Positions 5,646 to 13,431 of a stretch of DNA of 64,000 nt are shown here, piece after piece (the first letter of the stretch is position 1; every line of letters begins with the position of its first letter). Under the pieces are notes generated by a model that was not told the DNA's origin, searched no databases, and worked only from the letters and a program-made list of their open reading frames with translations. The translations under genes and the position numbers were made by a program. Origin of the DNA: DAOUAE01 sp034433795 (GTDB lineage: Bacteria > Chloroflexota > UBA6077 > FW602-bin22 > DAOUAE01); assembly GCA_034433795.1 (NCBI GenBank), contig DAOUAE010000063.1:3816-67815 (forward strand), in the 5' to 3' direction.

Positions 5646-6815
5646 CTAGGCCAGCCGTTCACGGATGAGCGCGCTGGTCAGATCCATCGCCATCACCACC
5701 GCCGTGATCAGCCAGATCGCCGTGGCCGCCTGGTTCCACTGGAGCAGGTTGATGTACTGAATGAGAATGTAGCCGATCCCTCCTCCACCGACAAAACCGA
5801 TGATCGTGGACATACGGACATTAATATCCCAGCGGTAGAGGGTAAAGGCGATAAACTGCGGCACCACCTGCGGCACCACCGCGTAGGCGATGATCTGGAT
5901 CCGGTTGGCCCCGGTGGCGGTGATGGCCTCAATCGGCCCCGGATCGATCCCCTCGATGGCCTCGGAATAGAGCTTGCCCAGGGCGCCGATGGAGTGGACG
6001 ACGATGGCCAGCACCCCGGCAAAGGGACCGATCCCCACCACCACGACCATGATGACGGCGATGATCATCACCTCAACCGAACGCAGGACGTTGAAGAGAG
6101 TCCGCGTGGCGTAGTAAAGCGCCATCCCCACCCGGCTGCCCCGCATCAGGTTGCGGGCCCCCAGAAAACTCAGCGGCAGGGTGATGAGCACGGCCAGCGT
6201 GGTCCCCATCAGCGCCAGGAAGATCGTCTCCACCATCAGCCGGGCCGTGAGCAGCAGCGTCTCACTCGGCCGCCACCAGTTGAGCGGCCAGCGAACGACC
6301 ACCCGCAGACGGTACTCGCCGCTCCCGGCCGGGGCGATAAACCCCTGGACGAACCGACCGTCGGGCCCGACGGTGAAGCGCGGCCCGGGACGGCTGTAGC
6401 CGGTCCGGTCAACCAGAAAAACCTGCCCCTCTTTGCCCGCGGGAAACCCCTCGCCCAGCACGGTGACGGTGTCGCCGGCCTGCGCACAGGCCGGACGGAC
6501 GGTCAGACCGACCAGCCCGTGCTCGGTCGGGATCTGCCGACTGATCTCGCCCTGGGCCGGACAGCCCAGCTGCAGCGGCGCCTCCGCGCTCAGGCTGGCC
6601 TCGACCCGCTCGAGGAGATCCGGGGTGAGCAGGCCGAGGACGATGTGACGCATGTTCGGCAGCCCCCGGACCAGTTCCACAAGGTTGATCTGGGTCACAT
6701 GCCAGCCGTACACATGGGCCGCCACAATCACAACGATCACCAGAAGCGTCCGCCAGGATGGAGTCCCCTGTTCCAGCTGGGTCCACCGGGTCTTACCAGA
6801 TGTCGGTCGGGCCAC
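5646..6815 (-). CDS. phnE: Phosphonate-type ABC transporter permease with an extra extracytoplasmic domain
   Basis: A 389-residue inner-membrane permease with a GTG start after GAGGAG. One N-terminal membrane helix (about 23-40) is followed by an extracytoplasmic segment of about 145 residues. That segment includes an Ig/IPT-like stretch (AGDTVTVLGEGFPAGKEGQV, then strand-rich sequence to about 180). The usual PhnE permease core follows (about 190-389), with the EAA-type loop (YSEAIEGIDPGPIEAITATG). Ordinary PhnE proteins are about 260-280 residues and lack the extra domain. It is the last gene of phnD-phnC-phnE, 8 bases after phnC, and forms the channel for phosphonate, phosphite or a similar oxyanion. 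No C-P lyase genes are nearby, so the substrate is open. Confidence 0.85.
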   Translation of the reverse strand: MARPTSGKTRWTQLEQGTPSWRTLLVIVVIVAAHVYGWHVTQINLVELVRGLPNMRHIVLGLLTPDLLERVEASLSAEAPLQLGCPAQGEISRQIPTEHGLVGLTVRPACAQAGDTVTVLGEGFPAGKEGQVFLVDRTGYSRPGPRFTVGPDGRFVQGFIAPAGSGEYRLRVVVRWPLNWWRPSETLLLTARLMVETIFLALMGTTLAVLITLPLSFLGARNLMRGSRVGMALYYATRTLFNVLRSVEVMIIAVIMVVVVGIGPFAGVLAIVVHSIGALGKLYSEAIEGIDPGPIEAITATGANRIQIIAYAVVPQVVPQFIAFTLYRWDINVRMSTIIGFVGGGGIGYILIQYINLLQWNQAATAIWLITAVVMAMDLTSALIRERLA

Positions 6816-6823
6816 GGCACTCC

Positions 6824-7582
6824 TCAGGCGATCTCCAGGTCTTCGGCTTCGTCACCGTAGATCTCACGGAAGCGCTGCTGGTCGACGGCGGCCGGCGGGC
6901 CGTCGAAGACCAGGCGGCCAGCCCGCAGTCCCAGAACGCGGGTGGCGTAGCGACGGGCCAGGCTCAGCAGGTGCAGGTTGGCGATGATGGTGATGCCATC
7001 CTCGCGGTTGATCTCCTCCAGGTAGCGCAGCACCGAATGGGCGGTGACCGGGTCGAGGTTGGAGACCGGCTCGTCGGCCAGGATGATCCGGGGCTCCTGC
7101 ATCAGCGCCCGGGCGATGGCCACCCGCTGCTGCTGACCACCGCTCAGCGTGTCCGCCCGCTGGAACGCCTTGTCCAGCAGGCCCACTCGGGCCAGGTTCC
7201 GCCAGGCCCGCTCGTAGTCCGCAGGCGGAAAACGCCCGAGCAGACTGTCAAGGGTCGAAACGTAGCCCAGCCGTCCGGCCAGGACGTTGCGCAGCACCGA
7301 CCAGCGCCGGATCAGATTGAACTGCTGAAAGATCATGCCGATCTTCAGCCGGACCGCCCGCAGCGCCGGCGGGCTGGCGGCGGTCACCTCGAGACCGTCG
7401 ATGTAGACCTTGCCGGCGGTCGGCTCGACCAGGCGGTTGAGGCAGCGGAGCAGGGTCGACTTCCCGGCGCCGCTCAGTCCGACCACCACCACGAACTCCC
7501 CCTCGCCGATCGTCACGCTGACGTCGTCGAGGGCGCGGACGCCGTTCTCGTAGACCTTGGTCAGATGCTCGATCCGCAGCAT
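6824..7582 (-). CDS. phnC: Phosphonate-type ABC transporter ATPase
   Basis: A 252-residue ABC ATPase. Walker A is GLSGAGKST (35-43); the Q-loop (GMIFQQFNLI), signature LSGGQQQR, Walker B (IILADEP) and the SNLDP D-loop are all present. The Q-loop context and the extended segment after it (RWSVLRNVLAGRLGYVSTLD) are typical of PhnC. The start is ATG with AGGGAGAA upstream. It sits 17 bases after phnD and 8 before phnE, so the three form one operon that powers uptake of the solute bound by PhnD. Confidence 0.93.
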   Translation of the reverse strand: MLRIEHLTKVYENGVRALDDVSVTIGEGEFVVVVGLSGAGKSTLLRCLNRLVEPTAGKVYIDGLEVTAASPPALRAVRLKIGMIFQQFNLIRRWSVLRNVLAGRLGYVSTLDSLLGRFPPADYERAWRNLARVGLLDKAFQRADTLSGGQQQRVAIARALMQEPRIILADEPVSNLDPVTAHSVLRYLEEINREDGITIIANLHLLSLARRYATRVLGLRAGRLVFDGPPAAVDQQRFREIYGDEAEDLEIA

Positions 7583-7599
7583 GCTTCTCCCTGCCGGGC

Positions 7600-8655
7600 T
7601 CAGTAACGCGCGGCCGGGGTCGGCGTGGCGACCGGGGTGGGCGCCGGCTGCAGCGCCTGCTCGAAGCTGAAGCCCAGGATCTGAGCCTTGCGCCGCAGAC
7701 CGTCGTAATCGCTGTCGCGGGCCTCGGCCAAGCCGTCGATCTGGTAAAGTTGCCGCAGGACCTCTTTCCCCCGGCCGGTCTGGGCCAGTTCGAGCAGACC
7801 CGTCCTGACCCGCTCGACCACCGCCGGCGGCAGTCCCTGACGCACGCTGACGGTGTCGTTGGGGATGGGATCGGTCTCGGCGATGACTCTGACCTTCTGC
7901 AGCACATCGGGCAGCGTGCTCTGGAGGCGGACCCGGGCGTCGGTGGGCGGGGCGTTTGGGTCCTCGCTGCTCCGGCCGAAGGTGGCGCCGCCGTCCACCT
8001 GGCGGTTGTAAACGGCGATGACGACCTTGTCGTGGCCGCCGGCGAAGACGACCTCCCGGAAGAACGTCTGGTAGTCGTAGCCCTTCTCCTTCAGGGTGGC
8101 CGCCGGGTAGAGGAAGCCCGAGGCCGAGGCCGGGTCGGCGAAAGCGAAGCGCTTGCCCCGCAGATCCTCGAGCCGCTGAATGCCGGCGTCGACGTGGGCG
8201 ATGAACTGCGCGCGGTAGGTGCGCGAGCCCTGGCGAACGGTGGTGAGGATGACCTCGACCCGGTACCGGTCGTGGGCCAGGACGTAGGCGAAGGGCGCCA
8301 GCCAGGCGATGTCGGCCTTGCCCGCTCCCAGCGCCTCGATGACGGCAACATAACTGGTGGGCACCGAGACCTCAAAGCGGTAGCCGGTAACCTGTTCGAG
8401 AAGATCGGCCAGCGGTCGGCCGGCGGCCAGCACCCGCTGGGAGTCCACCGAGGGCACAAAGGCCATGCGCAGGGGATTCTCCGGGCTCCCCGGCTGACCC
8501 GCCGCCGGCCTGGAGGCGGGGGTGACCGCTGACGGCGCCGGGGTCGGCGTCGGTGCCGCCCCGGGCACGCAGGCCGCCAGCACCGGGACCACCAGCAGGG
8601 TAGAGAGCAGTCGGCGGCGAGCCAGTCGGAGAGGATGGACGCCACGCGGGGACAT
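7600..8655 (-). CDS. phnD: Phosphonate-type ABC transporter binding lipoprotein
   Basis: A 351-residue periplasmic-type binding protein with a lipoprotein signal: basic start, hydrophobic core, then VLAAC as the lipobox, followed by a Pro/Thr/Ala-rich tether. The body has PhnD family features, including the RYRAQFIAHVDAGIQRLEDL region and FAFADPASASGFLYPA, which matches the usual substrate-binding loop of phosphonate/phosphite binders. The start is ATG after AAGGAGGG. It is the first gene of the operon; a promoter reads TTGCCC-17-TACAAT on the minus strand (8732-8704). A Pro/Thr-rich end (PAPTPVATPTPAARY) is an oddity typical of secreted proteins in this genome. Confidence 0.9.
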   Translation of the reverse strand: MSPRGVHPLRLARRRLLSTLLVVPVLAACVPGAAPTPTPAPSAVTPASRPAAGQPGSPENPLRMAFVPSVDSQRVLAAGRPLADLLEQVTGYRFEVSVPTSYVAVIEALGAGKADIAWLAPFAYVLAHDRYRVEVILTTVRQGSRTYRAQFIAHVDAGIQRLEDLRGKRFAFADPASASGFLYPAATLKEKGYDYQTFFREVVFAGGHDKVVIAVYNRQVDGGATFGRSSEDPNAPPTDARVRLQSTLPDVLQKVRVIAETDPIPNDTVSVRQGLPPAVVERVRTGLLELAQTGRGKEVLRQLYQIDGLAEARDSDYDGLRRKAQILGFSFEQALQPAPTPVATPTPAARY

Positions 8656-8703
8656 CGGGCCCTCCTTCGCGCCGCCCGGAATGATCGTGAGGGCGGCGCT
8701 GAC

Positions 8704-8732
8704 ATTGTACCTGGCCGCCTCAGGGCGGGCAA
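8704..8732 (-). promoter_or_regulatory. phnD operon promoter
   Basis: TTGCCC (8732-8727), a 17-bp spacer and TACAAT (8709-8704) on the minus strand, about 50 bases upstream of phnD. TTGCCC recurs as the -35 upstream of nusA and the CDF transporter gene. Confidence 0.65.
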
Positions 8733-8881
8733 CCGGCCAGGACAGAGCGGCCGGCCGGGACCAGCCTTCCCCCGTTGCCGTGGCCGCCGCTTTGGGCTAC
8801 TATGGCGGCAGGGTTGCTCCGGTCGCCCGTCTCGACCGACGAGCCGCCCGGAGAACGGCAGCACCAACAGGGAGGAGGCGC

Positions 8882-9193
8882 ATGTACATCCTGGTGGTGA
8901 CCATCGATATCAAGCCCGAGCACCGCGAGGCCTTCATCGAGGCGATGCTGGAGGACGCCCGGGGCTCACGCGAGAACGAGCCCGGCTGTGTGCGCTTCGA
9001 CGTCATCCAGGACGAAACCAACCCCAACCGGATCTATCTCTACGAGGTCTACCGGGACCGGGCGGCCTTCGAGGCGCACCTGCAGACCCCCCACTTCCTG
9101 AAATGGCAGGCGACGGTCAAGGACTGGTTCGCCAGCCCGCCGGTGGTCGGCCGGGGCACCAATCTCTACCCTCCCGATGAGGCTTGGGCCTAG
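8882..9193 (+). CDS. Antibiotic biosynthesis monooxygenase (ABM) domain protein
   Basis: A 103-residue ferredoxin-like alpha/beta protein of the ABM/YgiN group. The pattern is VVTIDIKPEHREAFIEAMLE, then GSRENEPGCVRFDVIQDETN, then LYEVYRDRAAFEAHLQTPHF, which aligns with the whole family length. Relatives act as quinol or small-molecule monooxygenases and in LsrG-like signal turnover; the reaction cannot be told from sequence. The start is ATG after GGGAGGAGG. A candidate promoter TTGCCG-17-TACTAT lies at 8775-8803. The next gene is an MFS carrier on the same strand, 18 bases away. Confidence 0.88.
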   Translation: MYILVVTIDIKPEHREAFIEAMLEDARGSRENEPGCVRFDVIQDETNPNRIYLYEVYRDRAAFEAHLQTPHFLKWQATVKDWFASPPVVGRGTNLYPPDEAWA

Positions 9194-9211
9194 GGGACGG
9201 TCGTCAGCCGC

Positions 9212-10423
9212 ATGCCGCCGTCGGGTCTGGCCACCGGATCGCGCTGGTCGACGACCGGAGGACCGGTGGTGGCGGCGCTGGCCCTGGCGCTGGCCTTCCT
9301 CAACACCGCCCCGCTCCTGGCCCTCCTCCGGCGCGAGTTCGGGCTGACCAATTTCCAGGCCGGCGCCCTGGCCGCCGCCACTCTCCTCAGCCACACGGCC
9401 CTGCAGCTGCCAGCCGGGCCGCTGGTCGACCAGCTGGGGAGCCGCCGGGCCACGCTGGTGGGGCTGGGGGTGGTGGCGGTCGGCGTGCTCCTGAGCGGGC
9501 TGGCCCCCTCGTTCCCGGCCCTGCTCCTGGCGCGTCTCGCGGTCGGCGTCGGAACCGGGCTGGCCTTCCTGGCCGCCCTGGTCCTGGCGGCGGAGGCGGT
9601 TCCCCCAGCCCGGGCTCCCTGGCAGCAGAGCCTCTACGGCGCCGCGTTCCAGGCCGGCACCCTCCTCACCCTGGCCCTCACCCCGGTCCTGGCAGACCGG
9701 GTCGGCTGGCGCGGAGCGTTTCTCAGCGAAGGGGCGGCCATCGGGCTGGTCGCCCTCGCGGGCCGACGCCTCCTGCCGGTCCCCCGCTACGCCCGGCCAC
9801 GGGTGCCGGTTCCCTGGGCGCTGGTCTTCCGGGCCCCCGGGGTCTACGCCCTGGGGCTGGCCCATGTGGCCACCTACGGCACGGTGACGGCGGTCAGCGC
9901 CTGGGCCCCCACCTGGCTCCTCGACCGCTACCATCTGCCGACGACCCTGGCCGGGCTGGTCACCGGGCTGATAACGCCGGGCGCGGTTCTGGGACGCCTC
10001 CTCGGGGGCCACCTCGCGGCCCGGACCGCCCGCGACCAGGGGCTGCTCCTGGGAGCCGGCCTGCTGAGCCTGCTGACGGCGGCCGTACTGCCAGCCGGGT
10101 TGCCTTTCCCGGTGGTCCTGGGGCTGCTCTTCGGCCTGGGGCTGGTCAGCGGCCTCTCCTTCGGCGCGCTGTTCGGCCGGGCGGCCCGGCTCTTCGGTCC
10201 GGGCACGGCCGGCACCGGCTCGGGGGCGGTCAACTTCATCGCCAATCTGGGGGCGCTGGCCTTCCCGCCGCTGGTGGGGGCCCTGCTCGACCGGACCGGC
10301 TCGTATCTGGTCGGGTTCTGGTGCGTCGCCGGGCTCGGCCTGCTCGGCCTGGGCTACACCGCCCTCTACCTCCAGCAGACCGGGCCCGGCGCGCCGGCCG
10401 TCCCTAAGCGGCCGGCCGGCTGA
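9212..10423 (+). CDS. MFS transporter
   Basis: A 403-residue major facilitator with about 12 membrane segments. The family loop between helices 2 and 3 reads GPLVDQLGSRRATLVG, and a second half-repeat starts near residue 215. It resembles nitrate/oxyanion or multidrug carriers of the CynX/NarK type in the first helices (LLALLRREFGLTNFQAG), but the substrate is not evident. The start is ATG. The end overlaps the convergent membrane gene by 20 bases, so there is no room for a terminator. Confidence 0.85.
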   Translation: MPPSGLATGSRWSTTGGPVVAALALALAFLNTAPLLALLRREFGLTNFQAGALAAATLLSHTALQLPAGPLVDQLGSRRATLVGLGVVAVGVLLSGLAPSFPALLLARLAVGVGTGLAFLAALVLAAEAVPPARAPWQQSLYGAAFQAGTLLTLALTPVLADRVGWRGAFLSEGAAIGLVALAGRRLLPVPRYARPRVPVPWALVFRAPGVYALGLAHVATYGTVTAVSAWAPTWLLDRYHLPTTLAGLVTGLITPGAVLGRLLGGHLAARTARDQGLLLGAGLLSLLTAAVLPAGLPFPVVLGLLFGLGLVSGLSFGALFGRAARLFGPGTAGTGSGAVNFIANLGALAFPPLVGALLDRTGSYLVGFWCVAGLGLLGLGYTALYLQQTGPGAPAVPKRPAG

Positions 10424-10742
10424 CCGCGCGGGCGATCAGCGTGTAGACCAGGGCCACGATGATCGCGCCCACCAGCGCGGGGATGATGGGCAGGCCGAAG
10501 AGCTCGGGGCCCACCCGACCGATCAGCACGACCCCCAACCAGCTGCCCAGCAGACCGGTGGCGATGGCCCCCAGCCAGCCGAAGGGAATCTCGCCCGGGA
10601 CGATGGCATCGGCGATGAACCCGATGAGGCCGGCGACGATCAGCATGAGAATCACCCCCACCAGGCTGACCCCCAGACTGAGCGCCCAGAGCAGGACGAT
10701 GAGAATCGCCGCCAGGAGCAGTAACGCGCCGATAAGCGGCAT
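10404..10742 (-). CDS. GlsB/YeaQ/YmgE family membrane protein
   Basis: A 112-residue, very hydrophobic protein. The internal ATG at 10742 was chosen because GGAGGTG lies 5 bases before it and because the family starts with a hydrophobic segment. The two Gly-rich halves (LILIVAGLIGFIADAIVPGE, then GWLGAIATGLLGSWLGVVLI) match transglycosylase-associated GlsB/YeaQ membrane proteins, small stress-linked proteins of unknown mechanism. It diverges from the PRC-barrel gene at 10861, so the two may share a regulatory region. Confidence 0.85.
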   Translation of the reverse strand: MPLIGALLLLAAILIVLLWALSLGVSLVGVILMLIVAGLIGFIADAIVPGEIPFGWLGAIATGLLGSWLGVVLIGRVGPELFGLPIIPALVGAIIVALVYTLIARAVSRPAA

Positions 10743-10860
10743 CAGACACCTCCGCGCGACGCGCCGACGCGCAGCGCGCGGGCCCGTCGGTGCACGGGCT
10801 ATGCCACCCGTGGCACCCTTCGTGCACCCCCACCCCGACACAGACAGCGAGGGCACGCCC

Positions 10861-11355
10861 ATGCGATTCGCCGAGATCCGTCACCGCCTCGTCCTGACCG
10901 CCACCGACCGCCGGCCGGTCGGACGGGTGCGTGATCTTATCCTGAACGAGCGCGGCGACCGGGTCGTCGGCCTGGTGGTCGAAAGCGAGCCCCCGGTCCA
11001 GGAGTGGGTGGTCCCCATCGAGCAGGTCCACCTGGCCGGCCACGACACGGTGGTCCTCGACTCCGCGGCGGCCCTCGAGGATCCCCGCCGGCGGCCCGAT
11101 CTCTGGCGGCTGCCCCGGGCCACCGAGATCCTGGGCGCCCGGCTGGTCGGCCCCCATCAGGAGCCGCTGGGCCGGGTGGGCGATCTGGTCTTCAGCGCCG
11201 ACGGGCGGCAGGTCCAGGGCCTGATCGCCGTGGGCGGCCTCTTCGGCATGCTCTGGGCCGAACAGCGGCTGATCTCGCCCCAGGACATCGTGCAGATCCG
11301 TCCGGGGAGTGTGGTCGTCCGGGTCGAGGCGGTCTCGCCGCCGGGAGAGCATTGA
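10861..11355 (+). CDS. PRC-barrel domain protein, tandem
   Basis: A 164-residue protein with two PRC-barrel units. The first is about 5-80 (RPVGRVRDLILNERGDRVVG, then WVVPIEQVHLAGHDTVVL); the second is about 95-160 (EPLGRVGDLVFSADGRQVQG, then RLISPQDIVQIRPGSVVV). PRC barrels occur in RimM, photosynthetic reaction centres and many uncharacterised bacterial proteins and mediate protein contacts. The ATG was chosen because all upstream sequence is non-coding in character. Two other PRC proteins are in this window (31709 and 62575), so the fold is expanded in this genome. Confidence 0.85.
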   Translation: MRFAEIRHRLVLTATDRRPVGRVRDLILNERGDRVVGLVVESEPPVQEWVVPIEQVHLAGHDTVVLDSAAALEDPRRRPDLWRLPRATEILGARLVGPHQEPLGRVGDLVFSADGRQVQGLIAVGGLFGMLWAEQRLISPQDIVQIRPGSVVVRVEAVSPPGEH

Positions 11356-11365
11356 GGGAGAGGCC

Positions 11366-11779
11366 ATGGACGTCGATAGCTTCCTCCAGGCCCTGCACGC
11401 CCTCGAGGAGCGTCACGACCCGGCCCCGCTGCTCGCCCTCTTCGCCCCGACGGCCGAGGTCTGGAGCCCCCGCTACGCCGCGCCGCTTCGCGGTCCGGAG
11501 GGCGTCGCCCAGTTCTGGCGCGACTACCGCGCCGCCTTCCGCGAGGTCCGGACCGTTCCGCTGACCATCATCCAGGAGGCGCTCCGGGCGGCGGTGGAGT
11601 GGACCGCGACCGGGACCACCGCCGAGACCGGCCGCCGTCTGACCTACCAGGGGGCGACGATCCTGGAGTGGCGGGGGAACCGCCTCCAGCGCCTGGCCAG
11701 CTACTTCGATGCCCGTCTCTTCCTGCCGGTCCCGCCGCACGTCGAGCCGGTCGTCCGGCCGCTCACCCCGCCGCGCTAG
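11366..11779 (+). CDS. SnoaL-like/NTF2-fold protein
   Basis: A 137-residue protein with the cone-shaped NTF2/SnoaL fold pattern: N-terminal helix (FLQALHALEERHDPAPLLAL), the FAPTAEVWSP strand, GPEGVAQFWRDYRAAFREVR, and strands ending in ILEWRGNRLQRLASYFDAR. Such proteins are isomerases, hydrolases or ligand-binding proteins; no clear catalytic pair is visible. It starts at ATG after GAGGGAGAGG, 10 bases after the PRC-barrel gene, so they are probably co-transcribed. The nusA promoter lies just downstream. Confidence 0.8.
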   Translation: MDVDSFLQALHALEERHDPAPLLALFAPTAEVWSPRYAAPLRGPEGVAQFWRDYRAAFREVRTVPLTIIQEALRAAVEWTATGTTAETGRRLTYQGATILEWRGNRLQRLASYFDARLFLPVPPHVEPVVRPLTPPR

Positions 11780-11826
11780 CCCCGACTGCCAGGCAGCAGA
11801 GAAGCCGGTCGGTGGCTGTCGCGTCC

Positions 11827-11856
11827 TTGCCCGGCCGGGCCGGGGCATGGTATACT
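11827..11856 (+). promoter_or_regulatory. Promoter of the nusA-infB operon
   Basis: TTGCCC (11827-11832), an 18-bp spacer and TATACT (11851-11856), the -10 extended by TGG. Transcription would start near 11863, just before the leader hairpins. Confidence 0.7.
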
Positions 11857-11874
11857 TACACCAGTCTAGGACTG

Positions 11875-11935
11875 CGGGCACGACGGAAAGTGGGGCTTCC
11901 CCACTTTTCTTATTGGGCTGCGCCGGTCGTGCCCG
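11875..11935 (+). promoter_or_regulatory. Nested-hairpin leader with terminator-like core before nusA
   Basis: An outer 10-bp stem (11875-11884 with 11926-11935) encloses an inner perfect 9-bp stem (AAAGTGGGG 11887-11895, CCCCACTTT 11899-11907, loop CTT). The inner stem runs into TTTTCTTATT, so it resembles an intrinsic terminator. The layout suggests attenuation of the nusA operon, perhaps by NusA itself. Similar AAAGTGGG...CCCACTTT hairpins precede rimP-nusA operons in other bacteria. Confidence 0.65.
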
Positions 11936-11955
11936 GTGGAGGTCTCGGAACGGGT

Positions 11956-13053
11956 ATGAAGAGCGATTTCATCGCGGCGATCAATCAGATCAGCGCCGAA
12001 AAAGGCGTGCCCAAAGAGGTCGTCATCCAGGCGCTGGAGGCGGCGCTGGCGTCGGCCTACAAGCGGGAGTTCGGCAACGCCACCGTCCCCCCGGCCACGG
12101 TGCGGGTGGACCCGCAGACGGGGACGGTGCGGCTCTTCACCGTCAAAACGGTGGTGGAGACCGTCAAGGACCCCCGCTCCGAGATCTCGCTGGCGGAGGC
12201 GCGCGCCCTGAAGCCGACGGTGACGGTGGGCGAGACGCTCGAGGTCGAGACCGTCCCGCCCCAGGGATTCGGCCGGATCGCCGCCCAGACGGCCAAGCAG
12301 GTGGTGCTCCAGCGGCTGCGCGAGGCCGAGCGCGAGCGTATCTACGCCGAGTTCAGCGAGCGCAAGGACGATATCCTGACCGGCATCGTCCAGCGCGTCG
12401 AGCCGCGGGCGGTGATCGTCGACCTGGGCAAGGCCGAGGCGGTGATGCCGGTGAGCGAGCAGGTGCCGACTGAACACTACCGGCCCGGCCAGCGGCTGAA
12501 GGTCTACGTGGTCGACGTGACCAAGACCGCGCGGGGGCCGCAGATCATCGTCTCGCGAACCCACCGCAACCTGGTCCGGCGCCTGTTCGAACTGGAGGTT
12601 CCGGAGATCTACCACGGGCTGGTCGAGATCAAGGCCATCGCCCGCGAGCCGGGGTCCCGGACCAAGGTGGCGGTGGCCGCCCGGCAGGAGGGGATCGACC
12701 CGGTCGGGGCCTGCGTGGGCCAGCGCGGCGCCCGGATCCAGAGCATCGTCAACGAACTGAACGGCGAGAAGATCGACGTCATTCAGTGGCATCCGGATCC
12801 GGCCATTTTCGTGGCCAACGCGCTGAGCCCGGCCCAGGTCATCGGCGTCCAGCTCAACGAGGCCGAGCGGACCGCGACCGTTACCGTGCTGGACAAGCAG
12901 CTCTCGCTGGCCATCGGCCGGGAGGGCCAGAACGCCCGGCTGGCGGCCAAACTGACCGGGTGGCGGATCGACATCAAGGCGGCCTCGCTGGAGCGTCTGG
13001 GCGCCGACCTGGGTGGCGGGGAGACGACCGAATCGCCCAGTCCGCTGGCCTGA
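11956..13053 (+). CDS. nusA: Transcription termination/antitermination factor NusA
   Basis: A 365-residue NusA. The N-terminal RNA-polymerase-binding domain (AAINQISAEKGVPKEVVIQA) is followed by an S1 domain (about 136-200, DILTGIVQRVEPRAVIVDLG) and two KH domains (about 205-345) with the conserved GACVGQRGARIQSIVNELNG and SLAIGREGQNARLAAKLTGW motifs. NusA modulates pausing, termination and rRNA antitermination. The acidic C-terminal repeats of E. coli NusA are absent, as in many phyla. It starts at ATG; the ribosome site TGGAGG is rather far, about 13 bases. The usual upstream rimP is missing here. Confidence 0.95.
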   Translation: MKSDFIAAINQISAEKGVPKEVVIQALEAALASAYKREFGNATVPPATVRVDPQTGTVRLFTVKTVVETVKDPRSEISLAEARALKPTVTVGETLEVETVPPQGFGRIAAQTAKQVVLQRLREAERERIYAEFSERKDDILTGIVQRVEPRAVIVDLGKAEAVMPVSEQVPTEHYRPGQRLKVYVVDVTKTARGPQIIVSRTHRNLVRRLFELEVPEIYHGLVEIKAIAREPGSRTKVAVAARQEGIDPVGACVGQRGARIQSIVNELNGEKIDVIQWHPDPAIFVANALSPAQVIGVQLNEAERTATVTVLDKQLSLAIGREGQNARLAAKLTGWRIDIKAASLERLGADLGGGETTESPSPLA

Positions 13054-13068
13054 CGAAGGGGGAAGACG

Positions 13069-13359
13069 ATGGCGAAGGGACCGCGTCCGCGCCACGTCCC
13101 TCTGCGCACCTGTGTCGCCTGTCGGCAGGAGCAGGCGAAACGCGATCTCATCCGGATCGTGCGCACGCCAGCGGGGTCGATCGAGATCGACCCGACGGGG
13201 CGGAAGGCCGGGCGGGGGGCCTACCTCTGCAAGCGCCGCGCCTGCTGGGAGGCCGCGCTGGCCCGCCGGGCGCTCGACCACGCCCTCAAGACGACCCTGA
13301 CCGAGGCCGACCGGGAGATGCTTCGGCAGTACGCGGCAACCCTGCCCGAGTCCGGGTAG
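13069..13359 (+). CDS. ylxR: YlxR family RNA-binding protein
   Basis: A 96-residue protein. The family motif LRTCVACRQEQAKRDLIRIV and the central GRKAGRGAYLCKRRACWEAA are both present, as in YlxR (RnpM), a small basic RNA-binding protein that in Bacillus associates with RNase P. It follows nusA by 15 bases. The stop codon is inside a hairpin (13355-13408) that separates it from infB. Confidence 0.93.
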   Translation: MAKGPRPRHVPLRTCVACRQEQAKRDLIRIVRTPAGSIEIDPTGRKAGRGAYLCKRRACWEAALARRALDHALKTTLTEADREMLRQYAATLPESG

Positions 13360-13408
13360 GGGAGAGAGGCCAGGGGTCGCCGGCGGTCCCTGACCCCTCT
13401 CCCCTACC
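13355..13408 (+). terminator. Long hairpin between ylxR and infB
   Basis: A 12-bp perfect stem (13355-13366 with 13397-13408), continued by AGGGG/CCCCT pairings inside. It has no T-run, so it more likely protects or processes the mRNA than ends it. It includes the ylxR stop codon. Confidence 0.5.
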
Positions 13409-13431
13409 CCGCGCAGAAAGGAGGCGAGAGT

